In this document: positions 53,664 to 60,750 of the stretch, in pieces | How positions within the stretch are numbered: position 1 is the stretch's first letter | How the letters are laid out: the number at the start of each line of letters is the position of its first letter | NCBI RefSeq assembly: GCF_001424945.1 | Contig: NZ_LMCW01000012.1 | Coordinates: 388,373 to 452,372 of the forward strand | Source of the DNA: Rhizobium sp. Root1203 | GTDB lineage: Bacteria > Pseudomonadota > Alphaproteobacteria > Rhizobiales > Rhizobiaceae | Length of the DNA: 64,000 nt | Direction of reading: 5' to 3' | Made by a program: the position numbers and the translations under genes | The notes under the pieces: model-generated | The model's database searches: none | Seen by the model: the letters and a program-made list of their open reading frames with translations, nothing else | Told to the model about the DNA's origin: nothing

Positions 53664-54044
53664 TCAAATCATGCCGAGGGCGGCTTTGTAGGTGTCGAGG
53701 ATCGATTCCTCTTCGAGGCGTTCGTTGGCGTCCTTCTTGCGCATTTTTATGATGGTGCGGATCGCTTTAGTATCGTAGCCCCGGCCCTTCGCCTCTCCGA
53801 TCACATCTTTGATATCGTCGGAAATTGCAGCCTTCTCCTCCTCCAGGCGCTCCACACGCTCAATGAAGCTACGCAGCTCGGCAGCCGCGACATTCTCGAC
53901 TTTGGTCTGGCCGGTCTCGTCGCGGCTGAACGCTTCCTCCTGGCCAGTGTCAGCCCTACCGACTTTGCCGATTGCTGCTTGGGTCACTGCCTTAGCCGCC
54001 GCCTTCTGTGCACCCGTCATACCTGCACCAGTTTCGCTATGCAT
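53664..54044 (-). CDS. GapR-like (DUF2312) nucleoid-associated protein
   Basis: This 126-residue protein ends in a clear GapR domain: [40 protein letters not shown] and [21 protein letters not shown]. In Caulobacter, GapR binds overtwisted AT-rich DNA ahead of replication and stimulates topoisomerases. Here an extra 45-residue Ala/Thr-rich N-terminal tail precedes the domain. AAGGGA favours ATG at 54044. It sits in the phage replication region, so support of phage replication forks or competition with host GapR is plausible. Confidence 0.88.
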   Translation of the reverse strand: MHSETGAGMTGAQKAAAKAVTQAAIGKVGRADTGQEEAFSRDETGQTKVENVAAAELRSFIERVERLEEEKAAISDDIKDVIGEAKGRGYDTKAIRTIIKMRKKDANERLEEESILDTYKAALGMI

Positions 54045-54519
54045 TCTCAGTCCCTTCCTCATCGAGCTGCGCCTTGAGCCCCGCGGCTGTCGGTCGCCGT
54101 TTTGCTTTGCGTTGGTCCCGGTTCTGGCGCTTCGCGAACTCCCGTTCAGAAAGCAGCCGCAGCCGGCCGTGTGTCTTGGTGCGCGGAGGGAGAATGGTTT
54201 TCACTGCGCCGTTGATCGGATCGATCATGGCGATGAATTGACCGTTATCCACGCTCGGCAGCCCCAAGCGGACAGCGAGCGCAAGGCCCGGAGTCCAGAT
54301 CAAATTTCGAACCTGTCGGATGGTGAAGCCGGCGGCGTGACAATGCGCACGGGCCTCTTCCTTCTTGCTGGAGAACTCACCGTCGAGCTTGGTGTGCAAA
54401 ATACGCTGCACGTAACGGGTGATTGCATGATTGGTGACGGCCAAAAGCGGATCGTCGCGTATCAGCAGCATCATGCGCTCGACGGATGCCGTCTCTTCAC
54501 TATTTGGGAGATCCGGCAT
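54037..54519 (-). CDS. Hypothetical early phage protein
   Basis: This 160-residue protein contains [40 protein letters not shown] and [16 protein letters not shown], then a strongly basic tail ([20 protein letters not shown]). The strand-turn pattern of its centre slightly recalls RelE-like folds, but no catalytic set was identified. A basic tail suggests nucleic-acid binding. It overlaps the upstream gene by 20 nt. Confidence 0.6.
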   Translation of the reverse strand: MPDLPNSEETASVERMMLLIRDDPLLAVTNHAITRYVQRILHTKLDGEFSSKKEEARAHCHAAGFTIRQVRNLIWTPGLALAVRLGLPSVDNGQFIAMIDPINGAVKTILPPRTKTHGRLRLLSEREFAKRQNRDQRKAKRRPTAAGLKAQLDEEGTENA

Positions 54520-54784
54520 TTGTGCCCCTTTCGAGAACTCGGTCGTAAGCTTGAACCAGAACGGCCAACTCTTGCCGGCGCGAGAAAATCTCGTTTTCGG
54601 GGCGTTTGCGGGGGCCGGCAGAGAAGCTCTCCAGCCACCAGAGTTTTGAGGAAATGAGCTGTTTCAGCCCAGTTGCGATTGCAGCGACTGAGAGCACGGG
54701 CGTACGCGCCAGTGCCATTCCTTCGTTGATCTTATGTTCTTCGGCCCGCCGAATGATGTTGTCGGCCGACGTGTATGTTTTCAC
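54500..54784 (-). CDS. Hypothetical early phage protein
   Basis: This 94-residue protein is mostly helical (YTSADNIIRRAEEHKINEGM, RRQELAVLVQAYDRVLERG) with a hydrophobic middle helix that does not look like a membrane span. No family was recognised. It overlaps the following gene by 20 nt and lies 12 nt from the previous one. Confidence 0.58.
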   Translation of the reverse strand: MKTYTSADNIIRRAEEHKINEGMALARTPVLSVAAIATGLKQLISSKLWWLESFSAGPRKRPENEIFSRRQELAVLVQAYDRVLERGTNAGSPK

Positions 54785-54796
54785 CTTTGCTGTCCC

Positions 54797-55504
54797 TCAT
54801 CCTGCAACGACCTGAAGCCGCTCGCCCTGCAGCCTCGCAATTTGCTCGTCGATCTCCCTCGCCCGTTCATGCCTGGCGGCGTGCTCAACCCATCCCGGCC
54901 TTTGGCGGAGGCAGGCGTGCAGCAGTGAAGGACCGAACGTGGTGAGAAGGATCATGAAATGCTCCACCGACGGCTGTGACCGCCGATGAAGCCAGTTCTC
55001 GACACTGGCGGCGGGAATGCCCGTCCTCGACTCGACGTGATGTATCGTCGATCGCGGGAATTGCTCTCGCAGCCAGCCAATAAGCCCCTCAACGTCAAAT
55101 AAGATTGCTGAGTTTTTCCCGTAAAGTTGCGGTCCCTTCCCGGCGGAACCGCGCCACTTCCTTGTGCCAATGTTCTGGCACTGAGGATCGTCTTCGAAGA
55201 GACCCGTTTGTCCGAACCCCAACCCCTCAGAACGAGAGAGCGAGAGGTAGGGCCGGTGCAAGGTCTCAGACGATTGGCGAGGCAACAAGGCAATCAGGTG
55301 CTGCATGCGGACAGGGTGCACGATCATGGCTTGCTGGCTCACCCGCAAAGTTGCGGGCTTTTCGAACCGATCGGTGATGTAGCTGAGGAGCTTCTGGATC
55401 GGCTTCGGAGGGGAGATCGCCGGAATGGACCAATCATCCATTCCCGCGACGGTCAGAAGTCGGCGGTGACCGACCTTCCGGGGAGAAGTGAAGGAGGCGC
55501 TCAT
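54797..55504 (-). CDS. Hypothetical early protein with C-terminal HTH-like region
   Basis: This 235-residue protein has an unrecognised N-terminal half. Around residues 150-200 it contains a helix-turn-helix-like stretch (HHVESRTGIPAASVENWLHR followed by SVEHFMILLTTFGPSLLHAC), and it ends in a coiled coil (HERAREIDEQIARLQGERLQ). It shares ATGA with the regulator gene upstream and is the second gene of the leftward early operon. A replication-initiation or regulatory role is possible. Confidence 0.6.
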   Translation of the reverse strand: MSASFTSPRKVGHRRLLTVAGMDDWSIPAISPPKPIQKLLSYITDRFEKPATLRVSQQAMIVHPVRMQHLIALLPRQSSETLHRPYLSLSRSEGLGFGQTGLFEDDPQCQNIGTRKWRGSAGKGPQLYGKNSAILFDVEGLIGWLREQFPRSTIHHVESRTGIPAASVENWLHRRSQPSVEHFMILLTTFGPSLLHACLRQRPGWVEHAARHERAREIDEQIARLQGERLQVVAG

Positions 55505-55749
55505 TGACCGACCGCCCCCGGAACGCCTGCGAGATCGAAGAATGCCGGCACGAGCTTGGTTCTCGGTATGCCGGTGACTTTCTCGATTTCAAGGATGGTA
55601 TTCAGGTCGGTGGGTACGCCCAGCCGCTCCCAACGCAAGATGCTGGTCTTGTGGTAGGGCGGATTGAAGCGCTCGCCAAAAGCCTCGAGACTGAGGCCGG
55701 CCTTCTGCCTGTATTCCTTGATCGGTGAAATGTTCTCGTCGTCGCTCAT
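55501..55749 (-). CDS. Cro/CI-type HTH regulator, first gene of the leftward early operon
   Basis: This 82-residue XRE-type DNA-binding protein reads KEYRQKAGLSLEAFGERFNP, then HKTSILRWERLGVPTDLNTI and LEIEKVTGIPRTKLVPAFFD. It lacks any oligomerisation domain, as Cro proteins do. ATG at 55749 has no ribosome-binding site. The 30-bp promoter/operator at 55756-55785 would place the transcript start almost on the ATG, so the message may be leaderless. It faces the divergent HTH gene at 55846. Confidence 0.8.
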   Translation of the reverse strand: MSDDENISPIKEYRQKAGLSLEAFGERFNPPYHKTSILRWERLGVPTDLNTILEIEKVTGIPRTKLVPAFFDLAGVPGAVGQ

Positions 55750-55755
55750 AGCGGA

Positions 55756-55785
55756 AATGGTTGCGTATAAATCAACCCACGTCAA
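55756..55785 (-). promoter_or_regulatory. Switch promoter/operator, copy 1
   Basis: On the minus strand TTGACG (55785-55780) is followed by the 19-bp dyad GGTTGATTTATACGCAACC (55777-55759; GGTTG...CAACC arms) and then ATT. The 30-bp unit recurs at 57038-57067 with one mismatch. It lies between the divergent HTH genes at 55749 and 55846. The dyad falls between the -35 and a weak -10 (AACCAT), a position where bound repressor would block transcription. Confidence 0.75.
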
Positions 55786-55845
55786 GGGGGTAGCTTGTTT
55801 TTCGATAAGGCGATTAAAGAAACCGGCTCTGGTACAAGTTGCTTC

Positions 55846-56220
55846 ATGAGCAACGTCGATGAGTCTACAGAGCACCCTCGCCGCCATTTCATTCCTGAAT
55901 GGGCTGAAAAGCGCGGAGTAAAGCAGGCTGATATCGTTCGCGAGATCGGTGCCGATAAGGGCGCGGTCTATCGGTGGTTTGCTGCTGGCATCATCCCCAC
56001 AGAGAAGTACCTCAAGCCGCTCGCCGACTACCTTGGCGCGGAAGAGGTGGTGGCTCTTTTTCGGCATCCGGATGACGACTGGCTCGCAAAGATGTTTCGC
56101 GATAAGACCGAGGAGCAAAAAGAGGCCGCGATCCAGATGCTCACCCTCTTCTTCAAGAATACAGCCTCTGCCTCTGAGAGGACCGAGCCGGCCACCAATC
56201 GAAAGAGCCGCTCATCTTGA
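55846..56220 (+). CDS. Phage repressor-like HTH protein
   Basis: This 124-residue protein has one XRE-type HTH (IPEWAEKRGVKQADIVREIG, ADKGAVYRWFAAGIIPTEKY, LKPLADYLGAEEVVALF) and a short helical C-terminus with EEQKEAAIQMLTLFF, probably for dimerisation. It has no S24 peptidase, so SOS-triggered self-cleavage is not expected. ATG at 55846 is chosen. An in-frame TTG at 55795 with GGGGG upstream would add 17 residues. It is divergent from the Cro-like gene and is the best lysogeny repressor candidate. Confidence 0.78.
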   Translation: MSNVDESTEHPRRHFIPEWAEKRGVKQADIVREIGADKGAVYRWFAAGIIPTEKYLKPLADYLGAEEVVALFRHPDDDWLAKMFRDKTEEQKEAAIQMLTLFFKNTASASERTEPATNRKSRSS

Positions 56221-56228
56221 GACCTGCC

Positions 56229-56921
56229 ATGAGGCTATTGATCTGCTCTTTGGCAGCTCTGGCGGGAACGCTCCAGCCAGTGAGCGCCCTAGAGTTCGAG
56301 CCGGTCAAGAAAGACAACGGCGAAAAGTGGCTCATTGCCCAGGGCGACATCAACCCGGGAGACGGCGAGCGCCTTAGAGACGCGCTTAGATCCGGCGCCT
56401 ATGACGGCGGGCTGTTCGTAATCAACTCGGATGGTGGTTCGGTAGCTGACGGGCTTGAAATCGGCCGTGCAGTTTGGCGTGCGAACATGACCACGATGGT
56501 CGCGCCGCATGGCCAATGTTTGTCAGCTTGCTTCTTCGCATTCATCGGCGGCCGCAAAAGGCACGTTCCTGAGACGGCGCAGCTCGGCTCTCATCAATTC
56601 TACCACGCACCAGGCGCCACCGAAGATGGCGCTGAAGCAATGACGACATCTCAGGCCGTCACCGGCGAGATTTTAACCTTCGCTCTGCAGACCGGCATCG
56701 ACCCTCAAGCCCTTACCTACATCCTGCAGACAAAGCCGACCGACATGTTTGTGTTCGATCGGCTGATGCTGACGAAGTTTCGGCTTGATGATCCGATCGG
56801 AAAGCCTCCGAAGTCAGAGGGGCCGATCGTCCTCCCAAGCGGGTCAGCTAAGCCCGGCTGCACGTTCCCGGATGGCTTCCTCGCGTCCGATCCCCTGGGG
56901 CTCTATCCTCAGTGCCGCTAG
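56229..56921 (+). CDS. Exported ClpP-like (COG3904-type) serine protease homologue
   Basis: This 230-residue periplasmic protein has a signal peptide (LLICSLAALAGTLQPVSA) and a ClpP/crotonase-like core: LFVINSDGGSVADGLEIGRA (oxyanion strand), PHGQCLSACFFAFIGGRKRH (candidate nucleophilic Ser in the CLSAC turn) and LGSHQFYHAPG (candidate His). The C-terminus has two more cysteines. It overlaps the repressor-like gene region and is on the same strand, so it may be expressed in the lysogen. Related proteins exist in rhizobia, with unknown substrates. Confidence 0.72.
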   Translation: MRLLICSLAALAGTLQPVSALEFEPVKKDNGEKWLIAQGDINPGDGERLRDALRSGAYDGGLFVINSDGGSVADGLEIGRAVWRANMTTMVAPHGQCLSACFFAFIGGRKRHVPETAQLGSHQFYHAPGATEDGAEAMTTSQAVTGEILTFALQTGIDPQALTYILQTKPTDMFVFDRLMLTKFRLDDPIGKPPKSEGPIVLPSGSAKPGCTFPDGFLASDPLGLYPQCR

Positions 56922-57037
56922 GCCATTTGCCTCAGATAATCGATTAGATCCGAGTTAGAAGCGCGACGTTGTCGTCAAAGGCAACCAACTGACGAATGCT
57001 CACATTCGGCAGGTTGATTTAAAATATACTATTCCGC

Positions 57038-57067
57038 TTGACGTCGGTTGATTTATACGCAACCATT
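57038..57067 (+). promoter_or_regulatory. Switch promoter/operator, copy 2
   Basis: TTGACG (57038-57043) and the dyad GGTTGATTTATACGCAACC (57046-57064) repeat the switch site at 29 of 30 positions, here pointing rightward. An extra half-site GGTTGATTTA lies at 57012-57021, followed by a good -10-like TATACT at 57025-57030. It would place the rightward operon beginning at 57109 under the same regulator as the switch. The 187-bp gap 56922-57108 holds nothing else recognisable. Confidence 0.75.
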
Positions 57068-57108
57068 GCTCCTACGAAGCGAGTGCTTCGGTTCTTGGGG
57101 AGCACATC

Positions 57109-57237
57109 ATGAAGAGCTTACTGGCACTGGCCGGCATCGCCTCGTTCGCGCTAATTTCATCGTTTCAGTCACACGACATGGCGGTGTGCCTCGCCGGCCA
57201 CGCGTTCGATGTCTGCCACTACGCCCTCAATCGATAG
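57109..57237 (+). CDS. 42-residue secreted peptide
   Basis: The frame from ATG 57109 (GGGGAG upstream) to TAG 57237 reads MKSLLALAGIASFALISSFQ and then SHDMAVCLAGHAFDVCHYAL. This is a signal-like or membrane-anchoring helix followed by a short tail with two cysteines seven residues apart. It is the first gene after the second switch operator, so it is expected to be repressor-controlled. No family was recognised. Confidence 0.55.
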   Translation: MKSLLALAGIASFALISSFQSHDMAVCLAGHAFDVCHYALNR

Positions 57238-57246
57238 GAGGCGCAC

Positions 57247-57564
57247 GTGGCTCTTTGGCTTTGCAACTCCTGCGGCAACGCGGAAGATCTGCAGTTTCAA
57301 CCCGATTGCTGCTCACTCTGCAGCGGCACGATGGAAACGCAGGATGGGCGCAGCACCTATCCGCTGACGGATAATCGGCATGGGCCTGATGCGCTGACGC
57401 GCTGTGCAGCCGATGAAGGCGATCCAGCATCCATCATCGAGCTCTGGCACGCCGGCATCGATCTCAGCGTCCGTCAGCTCGAAGTTCTTCATGAAATCAT
57501 GCTCGGCAACCGCGTTGACCTGATCAGCCGGTCCTACGAGTTCGTTGGGAGGGCCGCCGCATGA
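57247..57564 (+). CDS. Small zinc-ribbon protein
   Basis: This 105-residue protein starts at GTG 57247 with AGGAGG upstream. The N-terminus carries CNSCGN and CCSLCSG, a two-knuckle zinc ribbon. The rest is helical (IIELWHAGIDLSVRQLEVLH). It overlaps the next gene by 4 nt (ATGA). Similar small zinc-ribbon proteins are common in early regions of rhizobial phages without known roles. Confidence 0.65.
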   Translation: MALWLCNSCGNAEDLQFQPDCCSLCSGTMETQDGRSTYPLTDNRHGPDALTRCAADEGDPASIIELWHAGIDLSVRQLEVLHEIMLGNRVDLISRSYEFVGRAAA

Positions 57565-57893
57565 CGGCAACGGCTGAAATCAATTCTGTGCAGCCGTTCG
57601 TTTCGTGGGTGGACAGCCGCCCACCGGCGAACCTGTTCGAGAATGCTCTGTCTGAGGCCGTAAAGGTGCAGCAGGACGCACGCCGCGCCCTTCATGTGGC
57701 ATTCGACGCCCTGCTCTGCCTGTATCCTACCTATGGCAGCACTCGTCTCGCGATCCGCCTGGGCTATCTCAAGCCCGCCAACGCTACAGCCGCTCTTGCC
57801 AGCGCCAAACTCCAGTTCTGGTGGAACGACTGCCACGTCGACGAGGTGATTGGTGCGCTTGTCGCCGACCAGTACGGCGAAAGGGCGAATTGA
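57561..57893 (+). CDS. Hypothetical early protein
   Basis: This 110-residue helical protein (FENALSEAVKVQQDARRALH, RLAIRLGYLKPANATAALAS) starts in an ATGA overlap and its stop TGA is followed directly by the GTG of the methylase. No family was recognised. The tight coupling suggests it works with, or is dosed like, the methylase. Confidence 0.58.
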   Translation: MTATAEINSVQPFVSWVDSRPPANLFENALSEAVKVQQDARRALHVAFDALLCLYPTYGSTRLAIRLGYLKPANATAALASAKLQFWWNDCHVDEVIGALVADQYGERAN

Positions 57894-58445
57894 GTGGGCC
57901 TGTATTCCGATTTTCCGCGCAAGAAGCACGACGAGTATCTGACGCCTTTCGAGGCAGCGCGGCCCCTGAAGGCGTTCCTGACCGGTGTTCGCACGTTCAT
58001 GGAGCCGTGCTGTGGCGACGGGCGGCTGATCAGGCATATCGAAGGCTTTGGCCCTCTCTGCATCTACAGTGGCGACATCCAGACCGGCACCGACGCACTG
58101 ACGGACAAGGTTCTGGCGCGGACGACAGCCGACGCAATCATCACCAACCCGCCTTACACGAAGGAGCTCCTGCTCCCGATGATCGCGCGGTTTTCTGAGA
58201 TTGCGCCCACTTGGCTGCTTCTTGAGGCCAACTTCAAATACAATCTCTATGCCGCGCCGTTCATCCCGATGTGCACCGATATTGTGCCGATCGGCCGCGT
58301 GGTTTGGTTCGAAGGGACCGACGAGGGCAAGCAGAACTACGCTTGGTACCGCTTTCACTCGCAGCACACGCGAGGCCCCACCTTTCATCCCGCACAGAAA
58401 TTCCCGCCGAAACCTCGGCAGAAGAAGGCCGTGGCCGCGGCCTGA
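57894..58445 (+). CDS. N6-adenine DNA methyltransferase-like protein
   Basis: This 183-residue protein starts at GTG 57894 and has the SAM-binding motif FMEPCCGDGRLIRHIEGFG and the catalytic TNPPYTKELL (NPPY). An order of FxGxG-like before NPPY and no large target-recognition domain indicates a small orphan adenine methylase, as used by phages for self-protection or regulation. No cognate restriction enzyme is nearby. The giant protein contains a separate methylase with NPPFG. Confidence 0.8.
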   Translation: MGLYSDFPRKKHDEYLTPFEAARPLKAFLTGVRTFMEPCCGDGRLIRHIEGFGPLCIYSGDIQTGTDALTDKVLARTTADAIITNPPYTKELLLPMIARFSEIAPTWLLLEANFKYNLYAAPFIPMCTDIVPIGRVVWFEGTDEGKQNYAWYRFHSQHTRGPTFHPAQKFPPKPRQKKAVAAA

Positions 58446-58488
58446 TTCCGATTTTCAACCGCCGTCAGAGGCACACAAGGAGAGAACT

Positions 58489-58911
58489 ATGCTTGATATC
58501 CCTACCCGCGCCGTTTCCGCCATCAAGACCAAGTCGCCATCGCCTGTCGATGCTGAAATTGGGGGCCGCATCCGGATGCGTCGCAAGCTGCTTGGCATGT
58601 CACAGACCGACCTCGGGGCAAAGCTCGGCGTCACGTTCCAGCAGATCCAGAAATACGAAAAGGGCACGAACCGTGTCGGCGGCAGCCGCATGCAGCGCAT
58701 CGCCGAAGTCCTCGGCGCACCAGTCGGCTTCTTCTTCGAATCCTCCCTTTCTCAAGGCGCAACGGTTGAGGAAAGCGAAATCCTCTCGTTTGCGTCCACG
58801 TCCGAAGGGCTCGACTTGATCCGGGCCTTTTCGAAGATCCAGAGCTCCAAGGCGCGCCGACAAATCATCGGCATTGCTCAGACGGTTGCCTCCCAGGGCA
58901 CGGAACACTGA
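58489..58911 (+). CDS. XRE-family transcriptional regulator
   Basis: This 140-residue protein has a classical HTH: IGGRIRMRRKLLGMSQTDLG, KLGVTFQQIQKYEKGTNRVG, RMQRIAEVLGAPVGFFFES. The C-terminal part ends SKARRQIIGIAQTVASQ. The layout is the common alphaproteobacterial one-HTH regulator. ATG at 58489 has AAGGAGAG. It is followed by a long hairpin and may tune the downstream part of the operon. Confidence 0.9.
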   Translation: MLDIPTRAVSAIKTKSPSPVDAEIGGRIRMRRKLLGMSQTDLGAKLGVTFQQIQKYEKGTNRVGGSRMQRIAEVLGAPVGFFFESSLSQGATVEESEILSFASTSEGLDLIRAFSKIQSSKARRQIIGIAQTVASQGTEH

Positions 58912-58958
58912 TCGGTTCCGGTTGCCGCCCGTCTCGGCGGGCGGCTTCCCGAACCGAT
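58911..58958 (+). terminator. Long intercistronic stem-loop after the XRE gene
   Basis: ATCGGTTC (58911-58918) pairs with GAACCGAT (58951-58958), and GCCGCCC (58924-58930) with GGGCGGC (58939-58945). This forms a two-part stem overlapping the stop codon. No T run follows, so it is more likely a processing or attenuation element than a full terminator. Confidence 0.6.
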
Positions 58959-58974
58959 CGCAAGAGGGATCATC

Positions 58975-59484
58975 ATGAACGATACCGCAATTCCCACGCG
59001 CCCCAGGTATGGGTCACAAGAGGTCCGCGCCCTCGCCATCGAGGCGATGCTGGACGATCTAATCGAATGGCTCGATGGATCGGATATTGATCGCGATCGC
59101 GTGAGCAATCAGCTCGCGGCGTCGTTCGAGAGAAACGGCTATGATTTCGCTCGCAGCTTGGACCGCAGGCACGGATGGGAGCCAGACGCTCGGCTGGTCG
59201 AAATACTCGACAATGCGGATCTCTCGTCGGCGCACCGAAAGGTGCAGTCCGATTGGGTGAAGGCATACGGTGTCGTCGTGCCCTTCACGGTTGGCGACTA
59301 TGTTTCGACCGCCAGCTATCCGAAAGCCCGCATCGCCGCGATTTGGCCCGCGACTGCCGAAATTGTCCTCGTGCCCGAGCGCGAAAAGGAACGGTGGTCC
59401 GAACAGCCAGGCTGCGGTTACGTCGTCGCCTTCGAGCAGGCCACGGCTCTTGTCGGCACGCTCGGCGAAGAGGTGTCGGCATGA
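58975..59484 (+). CDS. Hypothetical early protein
   Basis: This 169-residue soluble protein is helical in its first half (VRALAIEAMLDDLIEWLDGS) and strand-rich later (VVVPFTVGDYVSTASYPKAR, AEIVLVPEREKERW, GYVVAFEQATALVG). The second half could be a small beta-barrel domain of the SH3 type. No family was recognised. It is joined to the next gene by an ATGA overlap. Confidence 0.6.
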   Translation: MNDTAIPTRPRYGSQEVRALAIEAMLDDLIEWLDGSDIDRDRVSNQLAASFERNGYDFARSLDRRHGWEPDARLVEILDNADLSSAHRKVQSDWVKAYGVVVPFTVGDYVSTASYPKARIAAIWPATAEIVLVPEREKERWSEQPGCGYVVAFEQATALVGTLGEEVSA

Positions 59485-59873
59485 GCGGCACCTCCCCGCT
59501 TCTCACGTTCGATCAAGCGCTCTCCATCAACTCGCGCATAGCGAAACGGTATTTCTTGGCTAACGGCCTGACCGATAACCCGGTTTTGCCCTCACTCAAC
59601 GACGTATCGCTAGCTGAGATGCTTACGGCAGTCCAAATGGTGCGAGAACACAATGAGAACAGCAAGCCAGTAAATGGCACGCGGCACCTGCACGTTGTCC
59701 CTGATGACCGGTTGGTAGCCGCTGTCTACGTGGCGATCCACTACAGCGTGGATGCCGAACAACCGATCGTCATCGAGCCTGAAAAAGACGAAGACGGCCG
59801 ATGGGTGATGAAGGCTTTGGCCATCGTCGATGTGACGGATAGGGCAGAGCTTCGCGGGGTCGAAGCAGCATGA
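59481..59873 (+). CDS. Hypothetical early protein
   Basis: This 130-residue protein starts in the ATGA overlap (MSGTSPLLTFDQALSINSRI). It has an N-terminal helical part and a strand part (VAAVYVAIHYSVDAEQPIVI, WVMKALAIVDVTDRAEL). No family was recognised. It overlaps the ASCH-like gene by 4 nt. Confidence 0.6.
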   Translation: MSGTSPLLTFDQALSINSRIAKRYFLANGLTDNPVLPSLNDVSLAEMLTAVQMVREHNENSKPVNGTRHLHVVPDDRLVAAVYVAIHYSVDAEQPIVIEPEKDEDGRWVMKALAIVDVTDRAELRGVEAA

Positions 59874-60550
59874 CTGATCATCCCCTGCTCTTCTCTGCAC
59901 CGATGATCCGCGCCCTACTCGATGGGCGCAAAACACAGACGCGCCGGCTATTCAAGAAGATTGAGCAGCAGCCAAATGGCCTATGGCACATATTCGGTGG
60001 CCTGCTCAACGTGGCCGAAGAGGACGTGCCCAATCACGCGCCGGACTATTCCCGGTTTCAAATAGGCGACCGGATATGGGTCAGGGAAACCTGGCGGGCT
60101 CATTCATGGGCAGCGGACGTTGTCGAGATAGCCTACGCGGCGCAGCGCGGGCTCGTGGGCTGGTCCGAACAGCACGAGCAGATCCGATATCCGGATGGGG
60201 ATAAGAACGCTTTCAAATACTATGCACCGAAAGGTTCGCATTTCTGGCGTCCGTCGATCTTCATGCCGCGTTGGGCGTCGCGCCTGACGCTGATCGTGAC
60301 CGATGTTCGGATCGAGCGGCTGCAGGCCATCAGCGAGGAAGACGCAATTGCCGAGGGCCTCGAATGGATCGCGCCCACATGGGGCATCAAGGGCGATAGC
60401 GGGACATGGAACGGAAATCCTTGTTTGGCGTACGCGGGGCTCTGGGATTCGATAAACTTCAAGGCAGGTGTGGGCTGGGCTAATAACCCATGGGTAGTCG
60501 CCTACACCTTCACAGTTGCCAAGCAGAACATCAACCGGATCGCAGCATGA
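59870..60550 (+). CDS. ASCH/PUA-like phage protein
   Basis: This 226-residue protein begins HPLLFSAPMIRALLDGRKTQ-TRR, the recurrent start of phage ASCH/PUA-fold proteins. It continues with FQIGDRIWVRETWR and MPRWASRLTLIVTDVRIERLQAI and ends NNPWVVAYTF, all typical. ASCH domains bind RNA or modified nucleotides, and some family members hydrolyse acetylated cytidine. A specific activity here is unknown. It overlaps both neighbours by 4 nt. Confidence 0.8.
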   Translation: MTDHPLLFSAPMIRALLDGRKTQTRRLFKKIEQQPNGLWHIFGGLLNVAEEDVPNHAPDYSRFQIGDRIWVRETWRAHSWAADVVEIAYAAQRGLVGWSEQHEQIRYPDGDKNAFKYYAPKGSHFWRPSIFMPRWASRLTLIVTDVRIERLQAISEEDAIAEGLEWIAPTWGIKGDSGTWNGNPCLAYAGLWDSINFKAGVGWANNPWVVAYTFTVAKQNINRIAA

Positions 60551-60750
60551 CGCCGGAGGATGTCCGCAACCTGCTCGCAGTCCTTCGCAGCATCGACCGT
60601 CACGACATCGAAGATGCCGGACACGCGCTCGCCGACGAGGAATGGATTTCGTTTTGCTTCGACCCGTATCCGTTTTTCCTGCAGGCGCCGGACGCTCTGC
60701 AGGTCACCATCACCGACATCGTCAATACAAGGATTTCATCGCATGGCTGA
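60547..60750 (+). CDS. Small hypothetical early protein
   Basis: This 67-residue acidic protein (MTPEDVRNLLAVLRSIDRHD, FCFDPYPFFLQAPDALQVTI) starts in an ATGA overlap with the ASCH-like gene and ends 8 nt inside the next gene. No family was recognised. Confidence 0.58.
   Translation: MTPEDVRNLLAVLRSIDRHDIEDAGHALADEEWISFCFDPYPFFLQAPDALQVTITDIVNTRISSHG

Noticed and set aside
53813..54241. Plus-strand frames opposite the GapR-like gene
   Set aside because: The minus strand encodes an unmistakable GapR domain with a ribosome-binding site. The opposite frames are Ser/Arg-rich shadows.
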